From a virus, in the IMG/VR virus record IMGVR_UViG_3300010396_000049, positions 1 through 61,002 of that record: a stretch of 61,002 nucleotides of DNA; one strand, given 5' to 3'. Both the position numbers and the translations under genes were made by a program. Shown piece after piece: positions 15,296 through 25,444 of the stretch (its first letter is position 1; each line of letters starts with the position of its first letter). A model generated the notes under the pieces. That model did not search any database and was not told where the DNA came from. It saw only the letters and a program-made list of their open reading frames with translations.

Positions 15296-17446
15296 TGGGT
15301 TTACCGGTACATAGCCTGTGCCTGGCAATACAGTGAATTTTATTATTGCAATCAGGTAAGGAGGATTATTAACTGAGATAAATGTGTTAACTATAAACAT
15401 TTCTGAACCGGTTCCAACTTTTGAATAATTTGAATAATAGTCTGTGCCACTTGTCGTTGTTTTTATTTGTGCTGAAATCGTAATACCAAATGCAGTAATG
15501 TCAACCGGGATAGTACATGCCGGGTCACTAAAGAAACCCCACCAGGCATCTCCGGATGATTGAGTTGAAGTGGTTACTACATTTTTGAAAACCCATTTTA
15601 CATAAATCGCCTGAGGCCCGTCGCCGAAATTGATATACACTTTCGCGGAACTTGCCAGCGCGCCATCCGGGTTTTTAATCCAGTAAGTAAAATTCAATTG
15701 AGTGTTGGTGGCCGGCGTATTATAAACCGTAACAATACCATCTTTATCAATTGCATAGTAGGAACTATCGCCAAACGGCCCCTGGTCTACCCCAGCTTCG
15801 ATATCATCGCCATCGGGGTCATAATCATTAAGCAATACACTGTAAGGCAAAGTGCCCTGGAAGCGGGCAGGCACCGTGAAATAATCATCTACCGCTACAG
15901 GAAGCGTATTGGGGTGCACCGATAAAGTAGTGGTGGTGAAAGCGCCATATTCAACGGGCACTGCGTCCGGGTTGCAAATGCAACGCGCTTTTACGGTGAT
16001 ATCTACATTGCCATCAGTAGCAGGATTCGTGAATGGCTGAATAACCATGCCGGTGTTTCCCTGGTAAGTATAAACGGTAGTAGTACCGCCAATGATTACC
16101 TGCACTTCAATTTGATCATAAGGGTCTTCCAGGCTCCAGATAAACTGCAAAGAAGTAGAATTCAATTGCGAAGGAATAAACTTCTCCACGGCAGGGCAGG
16201 TGCGCGTTTGCGGCATTACCGTGCCCGGGGTGAAAAATGAATTGATAAAAGCGTTTTGCCATTCTATGGATGCGGAAACAAGAGAATCTTTATTAGAATA
16301 AAAAGCCGCTTTGTTGCTGGTGACCACAACAGGAAGAAGCCTTACGCCTGTGCCCTCGCCACCGGTAATGGATTGAACCATGTACCTTTCTTTTGACAGG
16401 AACAAATCGCGAAGCTTCATTAATTGTTCTTTACTCATAAAGCCGGTATCGGCCGTATAATTAAAAGTTTCTTCAGTGGCTTCATCTTTTATTTCTGCAG
16501 AATTAAACCAATCAGGCGGCAACACCCTGCGTGCTTGTTGCCGGTCGTAAGCTGCCGCCAAATCTACCTGGCCAAGAAGGCGCACGGTTTCCATGCCGCC
16601 GGTGCTGGTGCGGTAAACAAGAAAATATTTATCATAAAAATTCCTGTAATCCAGGTTAAAAAAATATTCTTCGACAATGGTATTATCGCCCGCGGTTACT
16701 TTTATAGAATATTTTACGGCTGATTTGCCACTGCTTACCTGCGCCGCCAACCCGGAACGTATAAACCCGGCCGGGGCGCAATTGACAGACCATTTGCCCG
16801 CAGCAACGGTATTTGAATTTACCATAGTAACGGTAGTGCCGTCGCTTAAATAAGCAGTGTAGGTAACGGTTTGGGCTGCATTATCATCTAATGGGTAAAC
16901 CCAAAAAATAAATTTTAAGGCATCCGGGTCCACCAGCTCCCGTGCTGCAGAAAAAAGAAGTGGCATTTTATCTACTGAAACTACCTGGGTAAAAAATTCT
17001 TTGTAATGCCAGGCTTCTTTTGCCAGGCCGCCTTTGATAGCATAATAATAAACCGGAGGAACATACACCTCACCCAGGTCAGGATCGCCGAAAGGGAAAT
17101 AACCTGGTGCAGAAAAAGTAGTTGTTACCTGGTATCTTTTGCGCTGGCCTGCAGCTTCTACTGGCTTTGATAAATCGGTACGCGGCGTATAATAATCGAG
17201 GTAAGGGCCAACGATAGAGGCTACATCAATCGTGAATGTACCATCATCGGCGGGGTATAAAGTTTGCGTATAAGCTTCATTAAAAACACCGGAGCCAAAA
17301 GTATTTTCTATCAGCACACGAACCGTAAGAGTGATATCGCTGGTGCGTTCCTTATTACCATAAGGCGATACCTGCCAGATGAAAGGCATTGGGTTGCCGG
17401 TGAAGGAAACTTCGTAGGGTTGTTTTATGAGTGTTATTGATGGCAT
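15293..17446 (-). CDS. Large tail protein with Ig/cadherin-like domains
   Basis: 717 residues, almost entirely beta-strand and Thr/Tyr-rich. Around residues 515-610 the segment VAVDDYFTV ... VLLNDYDPDGDD ... YWIKNPDG is a cadherin/VCBS-like bacterial Ig domain, typical of surface-binding modules. The N-terminal half likely attaches to the tail tip. Together this suggests a receptor-binding or tail-tip adhesin, downstream of the tape measure gene on the same strand. Confidence 0.65.
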   Translation of the reverse strand: MPSITLIKQPYEVSFTGNPMPFIWQVSPYGNKERTSDITLTVRVLIENTFGSGVFNEAYTQTLYPADDGTFTIDVASIVGPYLDYYTPRTDLSKPVEAAGQRKRYQVTTTFSAPGYFPFGDPDLGEVYVPPVYYYAIKGGLAKEAWHYKEFFTQVVSVDKMPLLFSAARELVDPDALKFIFWVYPLDDNAAQTVTYTAYLSDGTTVTMVNSNTVAAGKWSVNCAPAGFIRSGLAAQVSSGKSAVKYSIKVTAGDNTIVEEYFFNLDYRNFYDKYFLVYRTSTGGMETVRLLGQVDLAAAYDRQQARRVLPPDWFNSAEIKDEATEETFNYTADTGFMSKEQLMKLRDLFLSKERYMVQSITGGEGTGVRLLPVVVTSNKAAFYSNKDSLVSASIEWQNAFINSFFTPGTVMPQTRTCPAVEKFIPSQLNSTSLQFIWSLEDPYDQIEVQVIIGGTTTVYTYQGNTGMVIQPFTNPATDGNVDITVKARCICNPDAVPVEYGAFTTTTLSVHPNTLPVAVDDYFTVPARFQGTLPYSVLLNDYDPDGDDIEAGVDQGPFGDSSYYAIDKDGIVTVYNTPATNTQLNFTYWIKNPDGALASSAKVYINFGDGPQAIYVKWVFKNVVTTSTQSSGDAWWGFFSDPACTIPVDITAFGITISAQIKTTTSGTDYYSNYSKVGTGSEMFIVNTFISVNNPPYLIAIIKFTVLPGTGYVPVNP

Positions 17447-17451
17447 TTATG

Positions 17452-17527
17452 GTGGAGATGGTTTAGGTGTTTAGATGTTTAGACAGTTTAGACGGTTTAG
17501 ATGTTTAGACGGTTTAGATGGTTTAGG
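17452..17527. repeat. Period 8-9 tandem repeat (GTTTAGAY)
   Basis: About nine units of GTTTAGAT/GTTTAGAC spaced 8-9 nt between the tape measure gene and the next tail gene; the period differs from the heptamer tracts elsewhere. Confidence 0.75.
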
Positions 17528-20500
17528 TTATTGGCTCATGCCGGATGCTTTGCGGGCGTTGTCATATTGTTTTTCTTTATCACGGTATTCTTTTATAGAC
17601 ACTACTGCATGAAGCTGTTTTTTTTGATTTTTTACTTCCTCAATTAATTCATCCAGCTTGGCTGCTAATTCATTGTTGTTATTTTGAATGGCCGCAGCAG
17701 CCTGCCTGTTGCTGCCCAAGCCGCCCAGGGCCATGATGCGCGGCATTTGCGGATTTATTTGTGCAGGGCGTTGCATAAATTTTGGAAGGCTTATTTGCGC
17801 GCCGGTTTCCCAGTTTACGCCGCCGTGCATTGAATTTAATTTACTGGTGATCTGTGACGGTGTGCCGGTGACGGTGTAATGATTTCTATCCGTCATGGCA
17901 TCGGCTTTTATTACCGCCTCATCGCGCTCGATCATTACCGGTATGCCGCCTGAAGGGTCGGAATGTTTATCACCCGTGCGGAACCAGTTACCCTCGGCGG
18001 CAGGTGGAGCCTCGGTGGCTATGGCTGCTATCTGTGCGAGAGTTGCAACCCCCATGGCGATAGCAAAAGGAATTCCAGCCGGCCAGCCAAATTCCGCAAA
18101 TGTTTTTTCTACAGCAATTGCGCCATCAATAAGAGCTTCAGCAATCCCTAACTCCTGCTTGCGTTTGAAAGCTTTAACATCAGCGTCATGTTGTTGTTTG
18201 GCTAACACCGCATCCGCCTCAGCTACTTTTTTATCATATTGTTTTTGAGAAATAAGTTTCGAATCCAGCTGCTTTTGATAATTATTTTTCTTCGCGGTAT
18301 TTATAGCAGCATCTTTTTGAAGGGCTCTTTGATCAAGGTTATTAAGTGCGGTTATTAAATTGCCTGCAATACTCAAAGCTTCATCAGCAAAAAACTGCTG
18401 GTTGTCAATTCGATGTTTTTTCAAATCATCGTCTGCGGCTTTTAAGGCCTCAGTATATTTTAACCAAATCTCTTTGCCTTGTTCAGTTGCATTTACACTG
18501 GCATCATCATAAGCAAGCCCGGCATCCTTTAATTTCTGTTTTAAAGCCTCAAGCGAATTGTCTTTATCATCAGTTGCATTTTGCTTTTGAAGAGTGGCTC
18601 TTGTTTTAGGTGAGGTATCAGGGTCATTGATTTGAATATCCCGTATACCCTTAATAGCCTTTGCTTCATCCTGGATAAAAGCAATTCGCAATTCTTTTTG
18701 CTTTTCCAGGTTTTTAGTAATAAAATCTTCCTGCTGAATGGTATACGTTTTTACATCTGCGGCCGCTTTTTTTACAGTAGTAGAATAATCATTGGCAATG
18801 ATCAACCGGTTATTTATTTCAAGCCCTTCAATATTGGTGAGCGCTTTTTCATAATCGCTTTTACTTATTTTTCCTTCAGCTTCGCTTTCAGCATATTGGC
18901 GCTTTAGTGTGGCAAAATATTCGTCAGAAGCTTTTATTGCATTAGCATATTCTTCGCTACTATGCGCATCAAATTGTTTTTTCTGAAGCGTGGCCAAATC
19001 TTTATTAAAAGCATCTACAATTAATTTTTCTTCTTCAGTGTATTTTTTGCGGCTGGTAACATTTTTCTGAAAATATTCCAGCGCTTTGGCGTGCAAATCA
19101 TTGTATTTCTGTTCCAGGTTTACCAAATCTTTTTCATCCTGGCTTTTACTGGCCGCATCGGCATCTTCTTTTAATTTTTGTAACTGTTTATAAAATTCCT
19201 GCGCTTCTTTTAAGAGGCGTTTGTATTCAGCATTGTCTTTAGGTTTTTTATTATCCAACTCATCTAACTCTTTTTGGTATTTGGCGCGCAGGGCAAGGTT
19301 GGCCAACTGGCCGGCTTTATCATTTGCATTTAATGTTTCATAAGCCGCCTTGGAATCTTCAATCATTTTTTCTAATTCCTTACGGCGGGCAGCTACAGAA
19401 GGGTCTTCTTTAATTGCAGATACACCGGTATCTGTTGGAAGGGTAAATTCTTTAGGGCCTCCATTAAGCGCATCAATTATTTTCTGATCAAAAAAATCTT
19501 TCGCTGTCTGCAGTGCTTTTATTTTTGCATCAATCTGCGAAATGTCAAACTGATAAGCGACGGATCCTTTGCCTCCTAAAATGGTAGCATCGCCCTGAAG
19601 GCTTCGCTGGTATTTTTCCTGTTGCAATTGCAGTATCTGTTGATTTTTTTCATTGCTCAGTTGTTGTGCAGCCTCAGCTTCACCTTTTCTTTTTAGTGCT
19701 TTAATGTATTCATCAACCGCAAAAGCTCCCTGTAAGTGCCCGTTAATATCCAGCTGTAATGTTTTTACAAAATCAGGATTTAGCGAAATCAATTCCTGGT
19801 AGGCTTTCTTTTTTGTTTCAAGCGATGTGTTGTTATCTTCCAGGGCTTTTTTTAATATCTGCAGTTTATTCACCTGGTCGCCATAAGAGTCTGCTGCTTT
19901 GTTGGCAAGGTCAGACTGGGCTTTCATCTGTATGGCTATTTTGCTATTGTTTTGGAAGATCTTACTTAACACTTCAGCCAATGCAACTCCGGCTACAATG
20001 ATTACTCCGATTGCACCAGCTCCCAGGGTGCTGGCGACATTCCACAGCCTTTGAGCTGCAGTTGCCAGTTTTATTCTACCGGTTAACAAATCTGTTACAA
20101 CTATATAAGAAGCCTGGGCTGTTTCTAAAATGGCGGTGGCAATTGCTGCCGCTTTATTGGCTAATGAGTTTGCGATCGTTTCAATTCGTAATGCAGTAGT
20201 AACTACTGCACTTTTTATCATAGCTGCATTATAAACAGCGATGCCGATGAGGGTAAGAAAGGAAGCCTTGTTATCACTAATTGTTTTTGGGAGGTTTTTT
20301 AATACTCCAATAAAATCAGATACGCCGCCAACAGCATCTTTTAGAAATGTGCTGATACCACTACTATAAACAAATGCATAAAATTGTTTTCCCAATTTGT
20401 CTAGTGTAGCACCCAGAGTTTCATTTTTTAATGAGAACGCGTTGGTAATAGCATCGGTAGTTTTTAATGCCTCTGCAGTATCCGCTATTTTCTGATTGAA

Positions 20501-21718
20501 GAAATCTGTTTTAGTTCCTAAAATAGACAAGGTAGATACAACCCTTGCCCCTTCTTCGCCAGCGTCTTTAAAGCTGGCAGCAATTTCAGCGAACGAGGCT
20601 TTGTTTTTTTGCAGGCCTGCAGCATATTGCAATAAAGCCTCCTGTGGTTTGCTTGCAAATAAATCTGTAAACTCTTTTACATTTTCCCCGGCAATTTTTG
20701 CTGCCTTGGGAACATCAGCACCGATAGTTACAATTAATTTTTGAATAGCGGTGGAGGAAGCTTGTACCCTTGCACCATTTTCTTCAAGGCCGGCTCCCAG
20801 GCCTAGAACAGAAGCGAGGCTTAAGCCAGATGCTTTTGCAAGGCCGGAAAGCCTTTGTGCAAAATCAACAATGAAGCCGCCTGTGGCTACGCCTTTATTG
20901 GCAAGGTCAACTATTGCATTACCAAGGTGAGTGATATTATCACCGGTTATTTTGCCATCAAATACATTTAATATTTTACCGAGCTGGGTGGTGATCTCAT
21001 CCGCATTGCCAAGCTCATCGCCGAGCGCGACCACTAATTGGTCAACCGCTTTTGTAAATCCAAAAATATCATCTTTGGCTACACCGAGTTTACCGGCAAC
21101 TAGCGCGATTGCCCTAAGGTTAGTAACAGAAGTTCGTGTATCAATTTTGCCCAACGCACTATTAAGCATAAGGGCTTCATCAGCAGTAAGGCCAGAAACA
21201 CGGCGAAGGTCTGCGAGTTGATCGCTCAATGCTCCGGCACCTTTTATAATATTTTGAAATTGAGTAGTGATGAATTGAAAGCCCAGGTAACTGGCGGCGA
21301 GTACGCCGAACTGTTTAACAGAATCACCCAGTTTAGAAAAGACACTGGCAAAGCCGGTAACGCCATTTCTAACATCATACAGCCTGCTATTAACTGCATT
21401 GATCTGAGTTTGTAAATCTTTAAATTCCTGTGAAAATGGCTGAACAGACCCTTTCAGGGCCACCAGTTTTTTTAATTCTGCAGTTAATTCTTTTTGATTT
21501 AATGAAGTAATTCCAATGGACTGTTTTAATTCCACCATTTGTGCATTCACCTGCGACAACTCTTTGCCGGCGGCTATATAATCATCAGTGCCTTTTTTAA
21601 GGCCCTTCATTTCAACAGTAATATCTGAGGCCTTTTTTCTAAGGTCTATTAATTGATTTTGTGCAACGTTTCCATTAATATTTACATTAAGGTTGATGGT
21701 ATCTGTACGAACGCTCAT
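17528..21718 (-). CDS. Tail tape measure protein
   Basis: 1396 residues from MSVRTDTINL. Long amphipathic helices throughout, Gly/Ala-rich hydrophobic segments in the middle (GAGAIGVIIVAGVALAEVL), a TP901-like region with LRRVSGLTADEALML, and a C-terminus with an IPFAIAMGVATLAQIAAIA membrane-active stretch. It sets tail length and helps DNA entry. The start at 21718 is chosen because it lies 4 nt after the -7 box of the minus-strand late promoter; the seven additional upstream residues would be read from promoter DNA. Confidence 0.92.
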   Translation of the reverse strand: MSVRTDTINLNVNINGNVAQNQLIDLRKKASDITVEMKGLKKGTDDYIAAGKELSQVNAQMVELKQSIGITSLNQKELTAELKKLVALKGSVQPFSQEFKDLQTQINAVNSRLYDVRNGVTGFASVFSKLGDSVKQFGVLAASYLGFQFITTQFQNIIKGAGALSDQLADLRRVSGLTADEALMLNSALGKIDTRTSVTNLRAIALVAGKLGVAKDDIFGFTKAVDQLVVALGDELGNADEITTQLGKILNVFDGKITGDNITHLGNAIVDLANKGVATGGFIVDFAQRLSGLAKASGLSLASVLGLGAGLEENGARVQASSTAIQKLIVTIGADVPKAAKIAGENVKEFTDLFASKPQEALLQYAAGLQKNKASFAEIAASFKDAGEEGARVVSTLSILGTKTDFFNQKIADTAEALKTTDAITNAFSLKNETLGATLDKLGKQFYAFVYSSGISTFLKDAVGGVSDFIGVLKNLPKTISDNKASFLTLIGIAVYNAAMIKSAVVTTALRIETIANSLANKAAAIATAILETAQASYIVVTDLLTGRIKLATAAQRLWNVASTLGAGAIGVIIVAGVALAEVLSKIFQNNSKIAIQMKAQSDLANKAADSYGDQVNKLQILKKALEDNNTSLETKKKAYQELISLNPDFVKTLQLDINGHLQGAFAVDEYIKALKRKGEAEAAQQLSNEKNQQILQLQQEKYQRSLQGDATILGGKGSVAYQFDISQIDAKIKALQTAKDFFDQKIIDALNGGPKEFTLPTDTGVSAIKEDPSVAARRKELEKMIEDSKAAYETLNANDKAGQLANLALRAKYQKELDELDNKKPKDNAEYKRLLKEAQEFYKQLQKLKEDADAASKSQDEKDLVNLEQKYNDLHAKALEYFQKNVTSRKKYTEEEKLIVDAFNKDLATLQKKQFDAHSSEEYANAIKASDEYFATLKRQYAESEAEGKISKSDYEKALTNIEGLEINNRLIIANDYSTTVKKAAADVKTYTIQQEDFITKNLEKQKELRIAFIQDEAKAIKGIRDIQINDPDTSPKTRATLQKQNATDDKDNSLEALKQKLKDAGLAYDDASVNATEQGKEIWLKYTEALKAADDDLKKHRIDNQQFFADEALSIAGNLITALNNLDQRALQKDAAINTAKKNNYQKQLDSKLISQKQYDKKVAEADAVLAKQQHDADVKAFKRKQELGIAEALIDGAIAVEKTFAEFGWPAGIPFAIAMGVATLAQIAAIATEAPPAAEGNWFRTGDKHSDPSGGIPVMIERDEAVIKADAMTDRNHYTVTGTPSQITSKLNSMHGGVNWETGAQISLPKFMQRPAQINPQMPRIMALGGLGSNRQAAAAIQNNNNELAAKLDELIEEVKNQKKQLHAVVSIKEYRDKEKQYDNARKASGMSQ

Positions 21719-21722
21719 GAGG

Positions 21723-21757
21723 TAAAAATGCTGCATCAACCATGTTTTGAAAAGGAC
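21723..21757 (-). promoter_or_regulatory. Late promoter, minus strand (tail operon)
   Basis: On the minus strand: GTCCTTTT (21757-21750), 19 nt, CATTTTTA (21730-21723), then 4 nt to the tape measure ATG. Same architecture and spacing as six plus-strand promoters; the only one on this strand. Confidence 0.75.
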
Positions 21758-21858
21758 ACGGCAACCAAATACCCACTAATTGCGGGTTTGAGCAACTTTT
21801 ATACAATAAAATCCATCATAATTAGTTAGTTTAGAGTATCATAAAAATAAAATCTGCT

Positions 21859-22368
21859 TTGAAAGGATATTTCCCTATTGAAATCCCCACCAAAAAATAC
21901 ATAAAGGCGTATATACACGCCCAACTGGGGGAGCAACCCATCATCAACACAGAGCACCGCATCGGCAATAAATTATATGATGTGCTGACGAGGCATAGCA
22001 ATGAAAGAAAAAGTGAATTTCCGGTTTACAATGCGCGCGTAAAAGTTTTCGTGAACCATCACACATTTTATCACCGCGGCGCCAACCTGAATGAAACCAA
22101 CATCAAAAATTTCAACCTCTTTATAGAAGATGAAATAAAAGCTTCGTACCGCATGCTGATGGATTTTTACATTGACCTGCTTCCGTCGTTCGAGGCCAAC
22201 TTGCCTGCAGTACGCAAAAGAATTGGCATAGATTTGGAAGCATGGGATACTGATAGCATCAAAAAAGACTATTACCGCTACCGCAAACGAAACGGCAAAG
22301 CGCTTCTTTATAAAAATAATTACGACCGCGTTATCACGGTTAAAAAATTCCTCGACCCAGGGTTTTAG
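21859..22368 (+). CDS. Hypothetical protein (TTG start)
   Basis: 169 residues, basic, rich in Y, N and K; no domain recognised. The frame opens with TTG and no ATG is available near the N-terminus. It lies alone between the divergent tail promoter and the head genes. Confidence 0.6.
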   Translation: MKGYFPIEIPTKKYIKAYIHAQLGEQPIINTEHRIGNKLYDVLTRHSNERKSEFPVYNARVKVFVNHHTFYHRGANLNETNIKNFNLFIEDEIKASYRMLMDFYIDLLPSFEANLPAVRKRIGIDLEAWDTDSIKKDYYRYRKRNGKALLYKNNYDRVITVKKFLDPGF

Positions 22369-22448
22369 CGTTAAATTAAAAAAAACTAAATCTTTGCCCG
22401 AAGTGTCCCATCGGTAGGTTTCCCTGATATTCCTTCTAATTTTACATC

Positions 22449-23003
22449 ATGAAACAAGTTTATGCAGACCTCGCTTACCTCCAGGAGCCACACTCCGCCG
22501 GATTATGTTCGCTACAGGTAACGCCGCGCGAATGGCTCGCCAGCGATCCTGTTATAGATTTTGAAAGCGGGCGCGTAATGCAAACGATTCCTTTGCAGGC
22601 CGGAAAATTTTGGCTGGGCATGCAATTAACCCAGGGAAGCTATTATTATTTAGAAACGCCCAAAAACGATAAGGCCGGAGATTCTTATGTAGTAACAGCG
22701 GGCGGGCTTTTGAACACATTCAATTACCAGTTTCAGCAAGTGTTGGAAACCATGAAACAAAGCGAGTTGGTAGCAGTACTAACAGACAGGAACAAACGTA
22801 AAAAAATAATCGGCGACACAGCCGGTGGATTAAAAATGGTTGTTACCCATTCTCATAAAAATAATCCCGGCGAAGAAAAACTATCTATAGACTTCACTTA
22901 CCAATGTGAAGGCCTTCCTCCTTATTATAATCCGGATAACACACCCGATGGCATTGGCAACTTCCTTATTAATGCTAATGGTGATTTCCTTTTAATAGGT
23001 TAA
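22449..23003 (+). CDS. Hypothetical virion-associated protein
   Basis: 184 residues, strand-rich, no signal peptide. The position just before the maturation protease suggests a head-tail or tail protein. A TAATTTTA box ends 4 nt before the ATG, the geometry of the late promoters, but a good GTCCTTTT box is missing. Confidence 0.55.
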   Translation: MKQVYADLAYLQEPHSAGLCSLQVTPREWLASDPVIDFESGRVMQTIPLQAGKFWLGMQLTQGSYYYLETPKNDKAGDSYVVTAGGLLNTFNYQFQQVLETMKQSELVAVLTDRNKRKKIIGDTAGGLKMVVTHSHKNNPGEEKLSIDFTYQCEGLPPYYNPDNTPDGIGNFLINANGDFLLIG

Positions 23004-23027
23004 AAACCTCGTTACCCCCTCTATTCA

Positions 23028-23062
23028 GTCCTTTTGATTTGGCTTGCGCCGATACATTTTTG
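23028..23062 (+). promoter_or_regulatory. Late promoter (head operon)
   Basis: GTCCTTTT (23028-23035), 19 nt, CATTTTTG (23055-23062). The protease ATG follows after 13 nt. Confidence 0.75.
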
Positions 23063-23075
23063 TAATCCTAAACCT

Positions 23076-24272
23076 ATGGAAAACAAAAAATCTTATATCG
23101 GAATTAAAAATTCTGTTGATGACTCAACCCTTGAGTTGTTTTTTACCGACTATATTTTCGACGGCTTTGACTGGAACACATTTGAAGCAACCAATATGGT
23201 GCAGGATATGATTGATAAAATCAAAGCTGCTAATCCGTCAAAAATAAAAGTAACCATCAATTCATTAGGCGGCGACGTTATGATCGGGCTTGCCATTTAC
23301 AATTTCCTCAAAAATTATAACGCAAAAGTCCAGGTAGAAATCATCGGATTTGCGGCTTCCATCGCTTCTATTATTGCGATGAGCGCAAGCAAAGGGAAAT
23401 TGATGATTGCTAAAAACGGTTTCATGATCATTCATGCGGCTTCTTCATTTGCCGCTGGAAATGCAAAAGAATTAAGAGACCAGGCAGAAGTGCTTGATAA
23501 AATCTCAACTGAAATGGCAGACATCTATGCGCTTCGCTCAGGCAAAGACGCTAAATATTTTACCGACTTATGGGCAGATGGTGGCGATGTATGGCTCACC
23601 GGCGCGGAAGCGAAGGAAATGGGCCTTGCAGACGAACTGATTAATGCCACTGCCATGACCGCCAAACTCAATCTTGAAGATTTCGGCTATAAAAATATTC
23701 CTAAAAAAATTACTTCATCAATCATTCAAAACCAAAAATTAAATATGGCTTTCAAAAAAACTATTGCCGCCTCCAAAGCTGAGAGCTTTGCCGTGGTAGA
23801 TGGCGGATTTCTTTTAGAAGAAACCCAGCTTAATAATATCGAAAACGCTTTGACTGTAGCAGAAACCGCCGCCGGCGAAGCTGCTGCCACCTTAGCCAGC
23901 GTGAATGCTTCTTTGGAAGAAAAGAACGCTTCGCTCGTAGCGCTTACTGAAGAAGTAGCAGCTCAAAAAAAGATTGCAGAAACATTGACTGCTGAAAAAG
24001 CAGCCGCTGCACAAAAATTAACTGAAACAGAAACTGCACACGCAACCGCTTTAGCAGCTAAAGATGAAAAGATTGCTTCGTTGGAAGCTGAAGTAGTAAC
24101 GCTCGGAAAAAAACCAAGCGGTACCGGCTCTGCAGTAGTTTCCACAGAAGATGAAAAACCGGAAGAAGCTGCAACAGGCAAACCTGGTTTACTGGACGCT
24201 GAGCATCCGCTCAATAAATATGCGGCTAATAAAATTGCCAACGCAGCCAAAACGCACAAATCAAAAATCTAA
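23076..24272 (+). CDS. ClpP-type prohead protease fused to scaffold
   Basis: 398 residues from MENKKSYIGI. Residues 1-210 are a ClpP/SppA-like serine protease: INSLGGDV, the nucleophile Ser at about 95 in GFAASIAS, and His at about 120 in FMIIHAAS. Residues 224-398 form an Ala/Glu-rich coiled coil with a charged tail, as in fused scaffold domains. It would cleave scaffold and capsid during head maturation. A frame extending back to 23034 is rejected because it covers the promoter. Confidence 0.9.
   Translation: MENKKSYIGIKNSVDDSTLELFFTDYIFDGFDWNTFEATNMVQDMIDKIKAANPSKIKVTINSLGGDVMIGLAIYNFLKNYNAKVQVEIIGFAASIASIIAMSASKGKLMIAKNGFMIIHAASSFAAGNAKELRDQAEVLDKISTEMADIYALRSGKDAKYFTDLWADGGDVWLTGAEAKEMGLADELINATAMTAKLNLEDFGYKNIPKKITSSIIQNQKLNMAFKKTIAASKAESFAVVDGGFLLEETQLNNIENALTVAETAAGEAAATLASVNASLEEKNASLVALTEEVAAQKKIAETLTAEKAAAAQKLTETETAHATALAAKDEKIASLEAEVVTLGKKPSGTGSAVVSTEDEKPEEAATGKPGLLDAEHPLNKYAANKIANAAKTHKSKI
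23745..24272 (+). CDS. Nested scaffold protein (internal start)
   Basis: 175 residues, in frame with the protease, starting MAFKKTIAAS. The DNA just before this ATG (AACCAAAAATTAAAT) looks like the A-rich leaders of independent genes in this genome, unlike ordinary coding DNA. Lambda C/Nu3 uses the same design. Inferred. Confidence 0.5.
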   Translation: MAFKKTIAASKAESFAVVDGGFLLEETQLNNIENALTVAETAAGEAAATLASVNASLEEKNASLVALTEEVAAQKKIAETLTAEKAAAAQKLTETETAHATALAAKDEKIASLEAEVVTLGKKPSGTGSAVVSTEDEKPEEAATGKPGLLDAEHPLNKYAANKIANAAKTHKSKI

Positions 24273-24325
24273 ATCCTAATTCAAAATTTATAAATCCTTA
24301 ATCCCAAATCCTAATTCCTAAAAAA
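24270..24325 (+). repeat. Period-7 tandem repeat (AAATCCT type)
   Basis: About seven imperfect units (AAATCCT, AATTCAA, TAATCCC, AATTCCT) between the protease and capsid genes. Confidence 0.7.
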
Positions 24326-24335
24326 ACCCAAACCT

Positions 24336-25325
24336 ATGGACACCAATAAAATTACCCTGGAAATTGATGACGTTGTTGAAGCATGGGGCGACTATTACCT
24401 CAATAGTGGCCAGAACATGGACAACCTGCACCAACTTCCTTTTGAAGCTAGCGATACACAAACAGGCGGAACTGTTATAGAAACAGACCAAACCGTATTG
24501 CGCGAAGCCAATGTAGAAACTGATGAAGTACTACAGCCCTTCCAGATAGATTTTACCAGCAAAGGCGGTGTTACCATCTTGCCGGTTGAAATCAAATTGC
24601 AGAACATCAAAATAGATGTTGGAGTTACTCCACATACTTTGATCAATGCCTGGACTGGTTTTTTAACCAACAGCGGCAACGACCCATTAACCTATCCTTT
24701 CATCCAGTGGCTTACTCAAAATTACCTTATCGCTAAGGCGAAAGAAGATTTTGAATTGAAAGCAATCTATACCGGTGTGCATGCCGCACCAACTGACGGC
24801 ACAGCAGGAGCTGCTACCGCAGTAATTGACGGTATCGAAAAAATCCAGAATGACCTGGTAGCTGCCAGCAAAGTGGATCCGTTCACTCTCGGCAATGTAG
24901 CAGGAATGAGCGACGAGGCATTTGTAACCGCAGTAGAAACCAGTTTCGCACAGGCTATCCCTGAGAAATACAGGTATAACTACGAAATGGAGCTGAGCAT
25001 GAGCCGTAGCTTAAGGGATAAATTCCGCAGAGGAATGAGAACCAAATACAACGTGAACTACCAGCAAACCGACATGCTGAACAGGTTGATGGATTACGAA
25101 AACATCACCGTGGTAGGGCGCGCCAGCATGACCGGCAAAAACCGTATCTGGACTACACCTAAGTTTAACCTGTACTTACCTGTAAAAGGGTTCAGCAACA
25201 AGAACGTCTTCGACGTTCAGAAACAGGACAGGAAGGTGAAATTCCTTACTGACTGGTGGCAGGGCGTAGGTTTTGTTCAACCAGAACTCGTGTTCATGAG
25301 CGAAGCTGAAGTACCGGAATCTTAA
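24336..25325 (+). CDS. Major capsid protein
   Basis: 329 residues. The position directly after the protease/scaffold gene, the size, and a long alternating strand/helix layout support the major capsid protein with an HK97-type fold. No cleavage site or delta domain can be defined by eye. The assignment rests mainly on context. Confidence 0.75.
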   Translation: MDTNKITLEIDDVVEAWGDYYLNSGQNMDNLHQLPFEASDTQTGGTVIETDQTVLREANVETDEVLQPFQIDFTSKGGVTILPVEIKLQNIKIDVGVTPHTLINAWTGFLTNSGNDPLTYPFIQWLTQNYLIAKAKEDFELKAIYTGVHAAPTDGTAGAATAVIDGIEKIQNDLVAASKVDPFTLGNVAGMSDEAFVTAVETSFAQAIPEKYRYNYEMELSMSRSLRDKFRRGMRTKYNVNYQQTDMLNRLMDYENITVVGRASMTGKNRIWTTPKFNLYLPVKGFSNKNVFDVQKQDRKVKFLTDWWQGVGFVQPELVFMSEAEVPES

Positions 25326-25328
25326 AAT

Positions 25329-25368
25329 AACCTCACCTCCGTCCCCTCTCCGAGGGAGAGGGGGGAAG
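25329..25368 (+). repeat. Palindromic intergenic element, copy 2
   Basis: Begins CCTCACCTCCGTCCCCTCTC and pairs with GAGAGGGGGGA; located just after the capsid stop. Confidence 0.75.
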
Positions 25369-25394
25369 GCATAAAACGATAACCGCCAAACCCA

Positions 25395-25419
25395 ACCCTC
25401 CCGATGTAATCGGGAGGGT
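25395..25419. other. Perfect 11-bp hairpin
   Basis: ACCCTCCCGAT (25395-25405), 3-nt loop, ATCGGGAGGGT (25409-25419). No U-tract, so it could attenuate or protect an mRNA end rather than terminate. Confidence 0.65.
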
Positions 25420-25444
25420 AGAGGATGGCACAAAACAAAAATTC

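Noticed and set aside
17895-20744. Several plus-strand open frames inside the tape measure gene
   Set aside because: They are antisense shadows of a strong 1396-residue coding frame and lack leaders and domains.
21719-21739. Longer N-terminus of the tape measure protein
   Set aside because: It would be translated from the promoter -7 region.
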